Assembly: GCA_963843255.1 (NCBI GenBank)
Contig: CAWJJQ010000001.1
Span: 62,001 to 126,000, forward strand
Source of the DNA: Bog-159 sp963843255
Lineage (GTDB): Bacteria > Acidobacteriota > Terriglobia > Bryobacterales > Bryobacteraceae
Direction: 5' to 3'
DNA length: 64,000 nucleotides
In this document: positions 37,201 through 45,780 of the stretch, piece after piece
How the letters are laid out: each line of letters starts with the position of its first letter
How positions within the stretch are numbered: position 1 is the stretch's first letter
The notes under the pieces: model-generated
Told to the model about the DNA's origin: nothing
The model's input: only the letters and a program-made list of their open reading frames with translations
The model's database searches: none
Made by a program: the position numbers and the translations under genes

Positions 37201-37372
37201 ACCCGCGGCGCTCGTCCCGCAACTGCTGGCTATGCCCCATGCGGTGGGGCAGGCCCTCGGCCTCCGCATGGGTTCCCAGCCCCGGCCAGGCGGCCTGAGG
37301 CCCCTCGGTACCGCCTTGCCTGACACCTTTACAATCATTTGCAGTCCGGAAGAAAGCGACCGCGTCCAATGA
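34214..37372 (+). CDS. Membrane PAS-GGDEF-EAL cyclic-di-GMP protein
   Basis: 1052 residues. Two N-terminal membrane helices (about 8-28 and 36-57) are followed by four PAS domains (about 78-200, 205-325, 328-450, 462-582), then GGDEF (about 590-750) with the intact site VGGDEFEL and EAL (about 770-1015) with MEALLRW, a DFGTGYSS loop and AEGVES. Both the cyclase and the phosphodiesterase motif look catalytically intact, so it may make or degrade c-di-GMP depending on PAS input. The PilZ protein at 44.1 kb could be a receptor. The last 40 residues are disordered. Confidence 0.93.
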   Translation: MENARRALIESFLVAVAGATVYQGAKDLIFPHLSLWGSHVNTILAFGLVAACATFVASRKNARLTRLAADHSAAYLRAERDRDALADAIEQASDSIVITDRRGNIQYVNPAFSTLTGYTAQEAIGQNPRILVSGRQAAEFYKEMWNTIVSGNIWQGELVNRRKDGTLYVEEMTITPVREPDGAISRFIAIKKDATARRETREARALLASIVESSEDAIFANTPDGRITTWNRGAEELYGYRAGEILGRPLSMLVCPENQELLNQNQQAMLRGEKLPAFDGVGIRKDGTRIDILLRPFPVKNDAGRIVGCAAIVRDISLRKEAEQARGLLASIVDSTEDAIFSNALDGAFLTWNKGAEAMWGYRSAEMIGKSIALLVTPERLPEQGRVLDGIRRGESSQFESETMRMDGSIVQVALTVSPVRNGAGGVVGCSTIARDIGGRKRAEQALRQNERKYRSLISNIPDVVWTANSIGEPVFASDRCEGVCGFKAAEICRPGAWRALIHPDDLPHFDAVIHAMRASSDGSWVGQSYNEEYRIRRKDGQWVWVHSRATGVYERDGLRYVDGLLSDITARKLMEQDLAYQVTHDALTGLPNRQVLDDSLHQALEVARRRGRQLALLTLDLDGFKLINNTLGRQAGDDLLRQFGLRLKGCLRDSEILARVGGDEFELILSQKDDPRMAPRIAERLLAALSAPFHGDHGEVFLSASIGIALYPRDGRDSAELHRNADAAMQAAKRYGKNRYQMFTAAMGVTASRRLAIQTELHHAIERHELSLHYQPKVDLTTGEVVGMEALLRWENAKLGTVGPSEFIPVAEATGLILPVSQWVLREACRQQVAWRTAGCRPVQVAVNISAAQFIGGRLPATVRRVLAENDLDPKCLDLEITESAVMQDLTESARQLRELKQLGVSISLDDFGTGYSSLNYLARLPIDNLKIDQGFVRRMESSEGEATLMHAMIALAHGFRMKAVAEGVESVHDLEALRALGCDLAQGYLLSKPLPAALVPQLLAMPHAVGQALGLRMGSQPRPGGLRPLGTALPDTFTIICSPEESDRVQ

Positions 37373-37388
37373 ATTGGAGGTGGAAAAA

Positions 37389-37790
37389 ATGCTGAAAAAG
37401 GTTGGACTTGCAACGCTGGCCCTGGCCGGCATGCTGGCATTCGCCAGCCCGAAGGCCGATGCCGCGGTGCGGTTTGGGGTCGGAGTGGGGCCGGCTTACA
37501 CCTATCCCTACGCTCGTTCATACGGTTATCCTTACGCTTACGCGAACCCATACGGTTATTACGGGTACCCGGGCTACTACGGATATGGTTATCCCTATGC
37601 TGGACCGTCGATTGGGCTCGGCTTTGGCTGGGGCGGCGGCTGGGGCGGTTGGGGCCGTGGTGGTTGGGACCATGATGGCGGCCATTGGGGCCGCGGCGGC
37701 GATTTTCACGGTAGCGCCCGCGGGTTCCACGGTGGCGGCGGCGGGTTCCACGGTGGCGGCGGCCACGGCGGCCACGGCGGCCATCGCTAA
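37389..37790 (+). CDS. Small secreted Gly/Tyr/His-rich protein
   Basis: 133 residues. Signal peptide MLKKVGLATLALAGMLAFASPKADA. Mature protein is low complexity: a Tyr/Pro/Gly-rich part (PYGYYGYPGYYGYGYPYAG) then a Gly/Trp/His-rich tail with FHGGGGGFHGGGGH repeats that could bind metal. GGAGGTGG lies five bases before ATG 37389, which decides the start over the ATG 15 bases upstream. Begins 16 bases after the GGDEF/EAL gene and may be co-transcribed. Confidence 0.75.
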   Translation: MLKKVGLATLALAGMLAFASPKADAAVRFGVGVGPAYTYPYARSYGYPYAYANPYGYYGYPGYYGYGYPYAGPSIGLGFGWGGGWGGWGRGGWDHDGGHWGRGGDFHGSARGFHGGGGGFHGGGGHGGHGGHR

Positions 37791-37923
37791 GTGCCGGTAG
37801 CCGGGTGGCTGGTGGTAAAGTTTTGCACTAACCGCCAGCCATTCCAATGCGCCGCGCATCTGCAGCACAACCAATTCTCATTTATCGACGGCGGCAATTC
37901 TAGCCGCGAGCTAGTGCAATTTT

Positions 37924-37963
37924 GTGGGGCAGGCGCTCCGCCTGCAGCGGCCTCTCAGGCCGC
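37924..37963. repeat. Double-hairpin intergenic repeat, copy 1
   Basis: GTGGG then GCAGGCG-CTC-CGCCTGC, then GCGGCCT-CTC-AGGCCGC. Same plan as five other copies in this window: a constant GTGGGGCAG start, two consecutive perfect stems with CTC or CCC loops, arms varying together. Lies in the 261-bp gap between the Gly/Tyr-rich gene and the next small gene. Confidence 0.8.
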
Positions 37964-38051
37964 TTTGTTTTAAGCCGCTATTGACGACGCCGCGCCGTGA
38001 AATCGCGAGCCCGAAAAAGTCACTCAGCAACCAGAGGAAGGAGAACCTGGA

Positions 38052-38462
38052 ATGAGTGACAAGAATAAGCACGATGCAACCGGCAAGCGGTTAACGGCGG
38101 AAGAAGCGGCCAAAGGAGGCCCCGCCGCGGCACAGGCAACCGCGTGCCTTACTCTCTACAACGGGCCGGCCGTGAAATGGCAGATTAGCGTCACGTTCAA
38201 CCCAAACACTTATCCGTTTGTGATAACCGGAGGAACCATCAAGGGCACCATTTGTGGTTCGCCCAAGGGCGTAGTCACCGGAGGCAGCATGGGACCCACG
38301 CTGTTGATCCATGGAAACCTCGATGGCGGCGGTGGTTGCGCTTCTACCGTGACCATCGTGGGCCACTATCAGGATCCGTCAAGCTACGCGGGAACCTACG
38401 GCTTCGATGGATCGTCTACGGAATTCCCGCACACCACCCTGTACTGCTGCGGAACTTGTTGA
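38052..38462 (+). CDS. Small protein with Cys-rich C-terminus, unknown
   Basis: 136 residues; no signal peptide. The N-terminus is charged (MSDKNKHDATGKRLTAEEAAKGGP) and then AAAQATACLTLYNG; the central part is Gly/Thr-rich beta (ITGGTIKGTICGSPKG, GGSMGPTLLIHGNL); it ends TLYCCGTC, seven Cys in total. GGAAGGAGAACC precedes the ATG. Not recognised. The leader-like N-terminus followed by a Cys-rich core recalls modified-peptide precursors, but no modifying enzyme is adjacent, so this is weak. Confidence 0.55.
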   Translation: MSDKNKHDATGKRLTAEEAAKGGPAAAQATACLTLYNGPAVKWQISVTFNPNTYPFVITGGTIKGTICGSPKGVVTGGSMGPTLLIHGNLDGGGGCASTVTIVGHYQDPSSYAGTYGFDGSSTEFPHTTLYCCGTC

Positions 38463-38586
38463 TCGCAAGGTCCATGGCAGCGTTGATAACACGTTGATAG
38501 CAACGCCGGCGAGCGGTGCTTCGTAGCAGCGCAAGGCGCGGTGCCGAGCCACGTTTTGCGCGGTTCCGCAAGAAGCCGCTCGCCGG

Positions 38587-39858
38587 CTATCTGCATGCTT
38601 GGCCGCCGCCGTGGCTTTGGATCGCATCCGCTATGTCTTTACTGCCATTCTCCACAGCCGTCTGGTAAGGGCTCTTCCGGTTCGCGCCGCACAAGTTCGG
38701 ATCGGCGCCCCTCGCGAGCAGCAGTTTCACCACGCCGGTCCTGCCGAAAGAGGCGGCGGCATACAGTGCCGTATTGCCCGAATCGCGGTTGATATGGTTC
38801 ACTTCGGCTCCGTGATCGAGCAGCATGCCGGCGATCGCGTCCAGCCCCGCCAGGGCTGCGTCCTCCAGCGGGGTCGTTCCTTCGCGGCCGCCGATGTTGG
38901 GATCCGCGTGATTATCGAGCAACTGCCCCACTACCTTTCCCGCACGCGCCAGCGTGGCGGCGCCCAGCGCCGTGGATCCGGATGGCAGAATCCCGTTCAA
39001 TGCCACGCCATGCCGCAGTAGCGCACCCACCAAAGCGGACTGATCTTTCTTCACCGCGGCATCCATGGTCTTTTCGAAGAATTGCGGCGGCCTCGGTGTG
39101 GTAGCTTCGGCTTCCAGCAGCCACAGGGCCGGATCCTCTTTCCCCATCCGGATGGCGTTTTCGAGCGGAGTAGCGCCGCGTTTATCGGGCGTCTCCACAT
39201 CGGGCCTGAATTGGAGCAGATATTTAACGATGGCGGCGTGGCCCCTGTAGGCGGCTTCGTTGATCGGTGTAGCGCCGGTCTTCGGCTCCATCTCGTTCAA
39301 ACGCGCGCCGTGGGCCAGCAGAATCGCGACAGCATCCAGCGACCCCTGCCATACCGCCTCGTCCAGCGGCGCGACGCCTTCCGTGTCGCGGACAGTCACG
39401 TCGGCCCCTTTTTCGATCAGGAACTGCATCATACCCAACTGGGTTCCTGCGAAATGCAAAGGCGTACGTCCGGATTGGCCCCTCGCGTTCACCTGAGCGC
39501 CCGCCGCAACCAATAACCGGGCGATGCGCAGGTTGCCCACCTCGGCCGCATAGTGCAGCGGAGCCGACGGCGTATCGTAGGAGGAGCTGCCCTTATTGAT
39601 CTCCACCGGCGAATTGGGGTCCGCGTGATAGCTCAACAACAAGTCCACGATTTCGGTCTGGTTCAGGGATGCCGCATAATAGAGAGGCGTAGCGCCGTAA
39701 CGGTCGGGCAGATCCGGACTCACGCCGTAGGCCAGAAGCGTCTCGGCGGTCTTGGCATCGCCTGCCCTGCAGGCTTTCGCCAGCATCTCCGCGGCGGGAT
39801 TTACGCCCGCCTCCAGAAAGCCGGCTGAAAGCGCTACGAAGCACCACAGCAGCCGCAT
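38587..39858 (-). CDS. Secreted or periplasmic ankyrin-repeat protein
   Basis: 423 residues. Signal peptide MRLLWCFVALSAGFLEAG, then about eleven ankyrin repeats of 33 residues from residue 25 to the end (GATPLYYAASLNQTEIVDLLL, SGRTPLHFAGTQLGMMQFLI, KRGATPLENAIRMGK and so on). Ankyrin stacks bind proteins; the partner is unknown. CTGGAGG lies eight bases before ATG 39858, which supports this start over the longer frame. Confidence 0.85.
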   Translation of the reverse strand: MRLLWCFVALSAGFLEAGVNPAAEMLAKACRAGDAKTAETLLAYGVSPDLPDRYGATPLYYAASLNQTEIVDLLLSYHADPNSPVEINKGSSSYDTPSAPLHYAAEVGNLRIARLLVAAGAQVNARGQSGRTPLHFAGTQLGMMQFLIEKGADVTVRDTEGVAPLDEAVWQGSLDAVAILLAHGARLNEMEPKTGATPINEAAYRGHAAIVKYLLQFRPDVETPDKRGATPLENAIRMGKEDPALWLLEAEATTPRPPQFFEKTMDAAVKKDQSALVGALLRHGVALNGILPSGSTALGAATLARAGKVVGQLLDNHADPNIGGREGTTPLEDAALAGLDAIAGMLLDHGAEVNHINRDSGNTALYAAASFGRTGVVKLLLARGADPNLCGANRKSPYQTAVENGSKDIADAIQSHGGGQACR

Positions 39859-39962
39859 TCGCGAGCCTCCAGTTTTCCCATTATGGCAGCTTAAAACCGG
39901 CAACAATTGGTCCAATTGGAGAAGCCCGGTTAACGGAAACCGCGTTCCATCGTCTAACCCAC

Positions 39963-42389
39963 GTGTGGCGAGACCTGCAGTTCTTCTTCCGTGAATTCCG
40001 CAAGAAACCCGGCTTGGGTCTTACGGCCATCGTTTCGCTGGCGCTGGGTATCGGCGCCACCACTGCCGTCTTCAGCGTGATCTACGGCTTGTTGGCGAAT
40101 CCCTACCCCTACAAAGGCGCCGATCGCATGATCCACCTGGTGGTGAAGACCGATACCGGCGACGACTGGCTTGAATTGACCGGGCCGCAGCTTAAATTGC
40201 TGCGCCAGGTGAAATGCCTCGAAAGCGTAGCCGCCACTTGGGGGACCTGGAACCTCACCACCACCGACGAAGAACTGCCGCAAGACGTCCCATCCGTTCA
40301 ACTCACGGGCAATGCCGGAATCCATTTCGGCGTGCCCGCTCTTTTGGGCCGCACGCTGATTCCTTCCGACGCTCCCGAAGGCCAGGACCCGCAGCCGGTG
40401 GTGGTGCTCAGTTACCTGTTCTGGCAGCGGCATTTCAATTCCGATCCATCGGTGATCGGCCGCACGCTGCAACTGGTTCACAAGAACTACACGATCGTGG
40501 GAGTGCTGCCATCGCGCTTCACCTGGCAGGATGCCGACGTATACCTGCCGCTCAAAATCACCAACGATGCGGCCATTACCCTCACTCCCCTCCTCAGGCT
40601 GAAACCGGGCGTTACCCGGGCAGCGGCCAACGCCGAGTTGCAACCGTTGATCGAGCAGTTCGCCAAAGAGATGCCGGACCACTTCCCCAAGAAGTTTCGC
40701 GTGGCGGTGAAGGGCCTGAACGACCAGTTCGTGGAGCACTTGGGGCAATCGCTCTTCCTGCTGTTCGGCGCGGTGGCATTGCTGCTGCTGATCGGATGCG
40801 CGAACGTCTCCATTCTATTGCTCGCGCGCGGCACCGCGCGGCAGCACGAGCTGGCGGTTCGCAGCGCTATCGGCGCGAGCCGGCGAAGGATCTACCGGCA
40901 GCTTCTGACGGAGGCCCTGGCACTCTCGCTCATCGGCGCGCTGGCGGGTGTGGCCCTCGCTTATCGCCTGCTCCCCCTGCTGGTCAAGTGGCTGCCGCAA
41001 TTCTCGTTTCCGCATGAAGTGGTCATCCGCATTAATGTTCCGGTCCTCGCGTTCAGCATCGCGGTGGCGGTCCTTACCGGCGTCCTGTCGGGACTGGCGC
41101 CGGCCGTCCAATTCTCCCGGCCCCAGGTATCGCGGCTGATGCAGGCCGGTTCGCGGCGGACCACCGGCAGCGCGCACGGCAAACGCATGCATGGTTTGCT
41201 GGTGGCCGGCCAGATCGCGCTTACGCTGCTGCTGCTCACGTCCGCCGCGGCCACCATCAACGGCTTCGTGCGCCTGGTCCGCGCCAATCTCGGCTACGAC
41301 CCGCACAACACCATGTCCGTGGGCATTCCCGTGCACCAGAACGCGCATGTCAGTTGGGAGGATCGCGCCAACTATTTCGAACAGCTCCTGGCGCGCGTAG
41401 CGGCCATGCCGGAAGTGGCTTCGGCCGGCATCTCGACCAATGCCACGCCGCCTTCCAACGGCTGGGACCAATCCTTCGAGATCTTTGGCGCTGCTTCCTC
41501 CCAGGGCGAAAAATTGCGCGCGAACTTCATCAGCTCCGGCTATTTTGGAGTGCTGCGCATCCCCCTGCTGCAGGGCCGCCTGTGGAACAGTGAGGAGATC
41601 GCCCGCGGCGCGCGCCTCGCGGTAATCAATCAGACCATGGCACGCCGCTACTTTCCGAATGGCGGCGTGATCGGGAAGCAGGTACGCCTTCCCGACCTCA
41701 AGGGCGAAATGCCGTTTTCGCCCGCCGTGCCGGACAGCAACGGATGGCTGCAGATCATCGGCGTAGTGGCGGACGCCCGCAACGATGGGCTACGCAAACC
41801 CATCAAGCCTTCGGTGTACGTTCCGTTTACCCTGCGTATGCAGGTGTGGACCCAGATCCTGGTGCGCACAAGGACTTCGCCGCTGGCGATATTGAACCGC
41901 GTGCGCGCCGAAGTAAAAGCCGTGGATCCGGATCAGCAGGTGTTCGGCCAGACGCGCGACCTGGAACACTGGATCCAGAACGAGGACGAGTATGCCTATG
42001 GACGCCTGGTGGCGGCGCTGTTCAGCGCGTTCTCCTTCGTGGCGCTGGCCCTGGCCGCCGTCGGGCTCTTCAGCGTGGTCTCCTACGGCGTTGCCCAGCG
42101 CACCAACGAGTTTGGCATCCGCATGGCGCTAGGCGCCTCCCGCGGCCACGTGCTGGGCATCGTGCTCGGGTCCACCGCGCGCAACGTGATCGCTGGGCTC
42201 GCGTCCGGAATTGTGCTGAGCCTGGTGTTGAACCAGGTGCTCTCCAAGTTCGCCAAGGGCAGCGCCCAAAACCCGCTGATCTTCGCGGCGGTCACGCTCC
42301 TGCTGGCCTGTACCTGCGCGCTGGCCACCCTTATCCCGGCGCGCCGCGCGTCGTCAGTCGATCCCATGGTAGCTTTGCGCTACGAGTAG
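39963..42389 (+). CDS. Orphan MacB/FtsX-type ABC permease (ADOP family)
   Basis: 808 residues from GTG 39963. One N-terminal membrane helix (SLALGIGATTAVFSVIYGLL, near 20-42), a periplasmic MacB-like domain, three helices (about 260-380, FLLFGAVALLLLIGCANVSILLLA first), a second periplasmic domain with one helix, and three helices at the C-terminus (about 685-800). There is no ATPase gene beside it. The duplicated FtsX arrangement matches the acidobacterial duplicated orphan permease family; these are often next to a PadR regulator, which is missing here. Substrate unknown. Confidence 0.9.
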   Translation: MWRDLQFFFREFRKKPGLGLTAIVSLALGIGATTAVFSVIYGLLANPYPYKGADRMIHLVVKTDTGDDWLELTGPQLKLLRQVKCLESVAATWGTWNLTTTDEELPQDVPSVQLTGNAGIHFGVPALLGRTLIPSDAPEGQDPQPVVVLSYLFWQRHFNSDPSVIGRTLQLVHKNYTIVGVLPSRFTWQDADVYLPLKITNDAAITLTPLLRLKPGVTRAAANAELQPLIEQFAKEMPDHFPKKFRVAVKGLNDQFVEHLGQSLFLLFGAVALLLLIGCANVSILLLARGTARQHELAVRSAIGASRRRIYRQLLTEALALSLIGALAGVALAYRLLPLLVKWLPQFSFPHEVVIRINVPVLAFSIAVAVLTGVLSGLAPAVQFSRPQVSRLMQAGSRRTTGSAHGKRMHGLLVAGQIALTLLLLTSAAATINGFVRLVRANLGYDPHNTMSVGIPVHQNAHVSWEDRANYFEQLLARVAAMPEVASAGISTNATPPSNGWDQSFEIFGAASSQGEKLRANFISSGYFGVLRIPLLQGRLWNSEEIARGARLAVINQTMARRYFPNGGVIGKQVRLPDLKGEMPFSPAVPDSNGWLQIIGVVADARNDGLRKPIKPSVYVPFTLRMQVWTQILVRTRTSPLAILNRVRAEVKAVDPDQQVFGQTRDLEHWIQNEDEYAYGRLVAALFSAFSFVALALAAVGLFSVVSYGVAQRTNEFGIRMALGASRGHVLGIVLGSTARNVIAGLASGIVLSLVLNQVLSKFAKGSAQNPLIFAAVTLLLACTCALATLIPARRASSVDPMVALRYE

Positions 42390-42397
42390 CTGCGGCC

Positions 42398-42440
42398 GTG
42401 GGGCAGGCCCCCGGCCTGCGCGGGGCTCTCAGCCCCGCCG
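42398..42440. repeat. Double-hairpin intergenic repeat, copy 2
   Basis: GTGGG then GCAGGCC-CCC-GGCCTGC, then CGGGGCT-CTC-AGCCCCG, 9 bases after the permease stop. TTTTTGAC follows directly, so this copy could act as a terminator. Confidence 0.8.
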
Positions 42441-42580
42441 TTTTTGACATTCCACCAGGCCGTCAATAATTTGACAGGGCCAAGCACTCTCCCGTAAGCC
42501 ATATCGGCATGATCAACCAGCACTTATAGAAAATTCCGAATGGCCCTCCACGTGATCGTCAAGCCTGCCAAGCCATCCAT

Positions 42581-43441
42581 ATGTCCACCACCGTAGCGTC
42601 CTTGGAGAATCTCATCCGGTCGAAACGCGATCTCCCCCGCCGCCAGGGCCGCCGCTTCGATACGGCGCTGCTGATCGGCATTGCGGTAGCTCTGGTGGCC
42701 GTAGCCGCCGGTATCGCCCGCACGGGCGTCGGCTTCGCTTACTTCTTTCAGCCCACCGGCTTCCTCATCGTCATCGTCGGCACTCTCGGCGTCACCATCG
42801 TCACCACTCCCTTCGCCGCCTTACGCCGCGCCGCCCAGCGGGTTCGCGATCTCTTCTGGCCCCCTGATGACCTGAATCGCGAAGACCTCATCAAAGAGAT
42901 CCTCTCCTGTGCCCGCATCGCCCGCACCAACGGAAAACTTGCCCTTGAGCCCGTGGCCGGACGCGCCGGCAACGAATTTCTCCGCGACGCGCTGCTGTTT
43001 TCGCTCGACGTGCAGGATCACGCCGAGCTGCAGTCCGCCCTCGAAAACAAGCTGCGCCTCGAAGAGCGGCAGGGCGATGCCGACGCCAAGGTTCTCGAAA
43101 CCGCCGGCGGATTCGCTCCCACTATCGGCGTTCTGGGCACCGTGGTCGGCCTGATCGACGCCCTGCGCCGCTTCACCGACCTGTCCTCGGTGGCATCCGG
43201 CATGGGCGTGGCCTTCGTTTCCACCATCTACGGCCTGGCCTTGGCCAACCTCGTGTTGCTGCCCCTCTCCAACCGCATCCGCGCCCGCGTCGCCGAATCG
43301 TTTGAGCTGCAGGAGATGATCACCGAAGGCGTGCTCTGCCTGTTCGATGGCATTCATCCCCGCCTCATCCGCCAGCGCCTTGCCTGCTTCCGTCCCGAGA
43401 CTGCCGTCTCAGCCACTGCCGCACAAGTGCTCGAACCCTAA
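42581..43441 (+). CDS. MotA/TolQ/ExbB-type proton channel (MotA-like)
   Basis: 286 residues, inner membrane, with four hydrophobic segments (about 28-45, 58-76, 172-196, 206-228) and a large cytoplasmic loop between the second and third. ETAGGFAPTIGVLGTVVGLI is the conserved MotA segment, with the proline and the following gate region. The MotB-like gene follows immediately (43442). No other flagellar gene is in the window, so this pair may power gliding, another machine or peptidoglycan-linked movement. Confidence 0.85.
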   Translation: MSTTVASLENLIRSKRDLPRRQGRRFDTALLIGIAVALVAVAAGIARTGVGFAYFFQPTGFLIVIVGTLGVTIVTTPFAALRRAAQRVRDLFWPPDDLNREDLIKEILSCARIARTNGKLALEPVAGRAGNEFLRDALLFSLDVQDHAELQSALENKLRLEERQGDADAKVLETAGGFAPTIGVLGTVVGLIDALRRFTDLSSVASGMGVAFVSTIYGLALANLVLLPLSNRIRARVAESFELQEMITEGVLCLFDGIHPRLIRQRLACFRPETAVSATAAQVLEP

Positions 43442-44125
43442 ATGCCCGCGCGTGCTCCATCCCGTACTGCCGGCGCGCTCAACCCGCGCTATTACCAGCC
43501 GAACACCGCCATCCGCGATCGCTGGATGGTCAGCTATATGGATGTGTTGACCATCGTGCTCATGTTCTTCCTGGGGATCGCCGCTAACAGCCTTCACCGT
43601 TCCCAGCCGGCGCCCCAGCCGAAGCCCGCACCACTCGCACCCCAGCCGCCCAAGCTACCCGAACCAATCTCTCCCAGCCGGCAGGCCTTGCTGCGCGCAC
43701 AGCAGACTCTTTCTCAGGCGGGCATCAGCCTCCGCATGGAGCCGCAGGGCCTTCGCATCAGCCTTCCCCAAGCCGTCCTGTTCGCATCCGGCGAGGATCG
43801 CGTCTCAAAGGAAGCCCTGCCCATGATTTCTTGTATTGCCGGTGTTCTGGGCGAAATGCCCAATGACGTCAAGTTGGTCGGCTATGCCGACTCCGTGCCC
43901 ATCCACAACCATCGCTTCGAAAGTAATTGGGCGCTGGCCATGGCCCGCAGTCTGCGCATCCAGGAAATGCTCAGCCGCCAGTATGGAATTCCAGAGTCGC
44001 GCCTGTCGATCTCCAGCTACGGCCCCTACCGGCCTAATAGCTCCAACGAAACGCCCGGCGGCCGTTCCCAAAACCGGCGCGTAGAGATCCTCATCCTCGA
44101 CGAAGCAGAAGCGCCCGTCGAGTAG
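43442..44125 (+). CDS. MotB-like OmpA-family stator protein
   Basis: 227 residues. A single membrane helix (about 28-48, RWMVSYMDVLTIVLMFFLG) carries Asp34, the proton-binding residue of MotB. A Pro-rich linker (55-75) leads to an OmpA-like peptidoglycan-binding domain (about 105-225) with SNWALAMARS and NRRVEILI. Starts on the base after the MotA-like stop, so the two are one translational unit. Confidence 0.85.
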   Translation: MPARAPSRTAGALNPRYYQPNTAIRDRWMVSYMDVLTIVLMFFLGIAANSLHRSQPAPQPKPAPLAPQPPKLPEPISPSRQALLRAQQTLSQAGISLRMEPQGLRISLPQAVLFASGEDRVSKEALPMISCIAGVLGEMPNDVKLVGYADSVPIHNHRFESNWALAMARSLRIQEMLSRQYGIPESRLSISSYGPYRPNSSNETPGGRSQNRRVEILILDEAEAPVE

Positions 44126-44142
44126 CCGCCGCAGCCGGCCGG

Positions 44143-44481
44143 TTATTGCTCCGTCTCGCGGAGCGCGTGCTTCCGTCCTTCTTCGGCTAGAGCCGCCGCC
44201 CAGCTGAATTCCAGCCCAATGTGATATTTCAGGCCCTTTCGCCTGCAATACCGGACACTGGCGTTACCCATCAGGCCATAGCCGGGGGCTTTCAGATAAA
44301 GGGTTGAGCGCGCTGCCAGCGGTTCGCTGCACTCGATGCAGGCGCCGTGTGGCGACACGTCCACGCAGGTAGCCCGGGCGGCGCGTGTCTCGCCAGACGC
44401 AATTTGCCACGCAACTTGTACCGGACACCCTAACGGATACCGTTCCTCCCGGCGGGCGCCCTGACTCGTTCGTCCCGTCAT
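44143..44481 (-). CDS. PilZ-domain protein
   Basis: 112 residues, single PilZ domain. RREERYPLGCPVQV supplies the RxxxR motif (Arg11/Arg14 region) and DVSPHGACIE the D/NxSxxG motif, both needed for c-di-GMP binding. Potential effector for the GGDEF/EAL protein at 34.2 kb. Convergent with the MotB-like gene, 17 bp apart. The upstream 233 bp (44482-44714) show no gene. Confidence 0.8.
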   Translation of the reverse strand: MTGRTSQGARREERYPLGCPVQVAWQIASGETRAARATCVDVSPHGACIECSEPLAARSTLYLKAPGYGLMGNASVRYCRRKGLKYHIGLEFSWAAALAEEGRKHALRETEQ

Positions 44482-44714
44482 AGTTTTCCCGTCTACTTGG
44501 ACAGACTACCGCAGCAACTATAGGGCCAAGACCGGAAAGAGTCGCCCGCCAAACCGGCTCTGCCACCATCCCTATCCAGCGTCACGAGTTATTCACCAGC
44601 TTATGGATGGCATTCTCCGGTCCGTCAAACTTCCTGGCGAAGACCACTCGGCGCAATGTGTAATATCGCCCAATCTCGGGCAAAAGCTCCCGGTTGGTGG
44701 ATCGGTAACTTACT

Positions 44715-44894
44715 CTAAGCCAGCCCCGCCCCCGACGTCTGCCGCGCCGGAATCACGCAAGTGCTGTGCCCGCATTCGCAAACCACCGAAGGCCGGCCCG
44801 CCGCCCCCTCGCAATAAGCCCCGCAATATTCGCTGTCTTTCGCCCGCGGACAACTGCAAGCCGGATGCGCGCACTTCTCACTCTTGTCAGCCAT
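44715..44894 (-). CDS. Metallothionein-like small Cys-rich protein
   Basis: 59 residues from ATG 44894, chosen because GAAGGAGCG precedes it. Ten Cys and two or three His: CAHPACSCP, YCGAYC, VCECGHSTC. The spacing resembles bacterial SmtA/BmtA metallothioneins, which bind Zn2+ or Cd2+. A longer frame to 44990 has no support. It stands alone; no metal regulator is adjacent. Confidence 0.7.
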   Translation of the reverse strand: MADKSEKCAHPACSCPRAKDSEYCGAYCEGAAGRPSVVCECGHSTCVIPARQTSGAGLA

Positions 44895-45042
44895 TTCATT
44901 CGCTCCTTCCCTGATCCATGCTTCTACATAACCAGAGTGCGCCCTCGCACCTTCCCACCAACCACCGCCGGAAATAAAACCACCAGCCACCAGCCACCAT
45001 CACCAGCGCGCAGCGCTCCAGCGCCGCGCGCTAGGATGTCAT

Positions 45043-45085
45043 GTGGGGCAGCCTCTCAGGCTGCGGACCCGCTCTCAGCGGGTCC
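45043..45085. repeat. Double-hairpin intergenic repeat, copy 3
   Basis: GTGGG then GCAGCCT-CTC-AGGCTGC, then GGACCCGCT-CTC-AGCGGGTCC, upstream of the first glycosyltransferase. The arms differ from the other copies, but each arm is matched by its partner, so the structure is kept. Confidence 0.8.
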
Positions 45086-45096
45086 CCGCCATCTCC

Positions 45097-45780
45097 ATGT
45101 ACAAAGGCGACACCATCACCGTAATCATCCCCTGCCTCAACGAAGAACAGGGCATCGAGCGCGTCCTCCGCGCCATGCCCGATTTCGTCGACCAGGTCAT
45201 CGTCGTCGATAATGCTTCCACCGACCGCACTTCCCTGATCGCCGCCAAACTCGGCGCGCAAGTCATCCGCGAAGATGTGCGCGGGTACGGCCGCAGCTAT
45301 AAACGCGGATTCGCCTGCGCTACCGGCGATTTGATCGTTACCCTGGATGGCGATCACAGCTACCCGGTCGACGCGCTCTCCTATCTCCTCGAAGCCTTCC
45401 GCCACCTCGAAGTCGATTTCCTCAATGCCTCCCGCTTTCCCGTGCGCGACCAGCACGCCATGACCCTGAAACATCACTTCGGCAACCTGGTGCTCTCGAT
45501 TGCCATGTCCGTCCTGTACTTCCGCTGGGTGCGCGATTCCCAATCCGGCATGTGGGTCTTCCGCCGCTCCATCCTCCAGGACATGCAACTCGAATCCGAC
45601 AGCATGGCCTTCTCCGAGGAAATTAAAATCGAAGCCCTCAAAAATCCTCGCGTGCGCTTCGGCGAAATCTCCATCATGTATTCCTCGCGTATCGGCGAAA
45701 AAAAATTGAACCCCTGGCGCGATGGCATTCACAATCTCCTGTTTCTCATCCGGAAACGGTTCCCGCGGCGGCGGACGTGA
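45097..45780 (+). CDS. Family 2 glycosyltransferase (dolichol-phosphate-mannose synthase-like)
   Basis: 227 residues, GT-A fold. ITVIIPCLNEEQGIERVL opens the nucleotide-sugar site, then VVDNASTDRT and the metal motif LDGDHSYP. Similar to cytoplasmic DPM1-like enzymes that load polyprenyl phosphate. ATG 45097 is favoured over upstream frame. First of five consecutive glycosyltransferase genes; its stop overlaps the next start. Confidence 0.85.
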   Translation: MYKGDTITVIIPCLNEEQGIERVLRAMPDFVDQVIVVDNASTDRTSLIAAKLGAQVIREDVRGYGRSYKRGFACATGDLIVTLDGDHSYPVDALSYLLEAFRHLEVDFLNASRFPVRDQHAMTLKHHFGNLVLSIAMSVLYFRWVRDSQSGMWVFRRSILQDMQLESDSMAFSEEIKIEALKNPRVRFGEISIMYSSRIGEKKLNPWRDGIHNLLFLIRKRFPRRRT

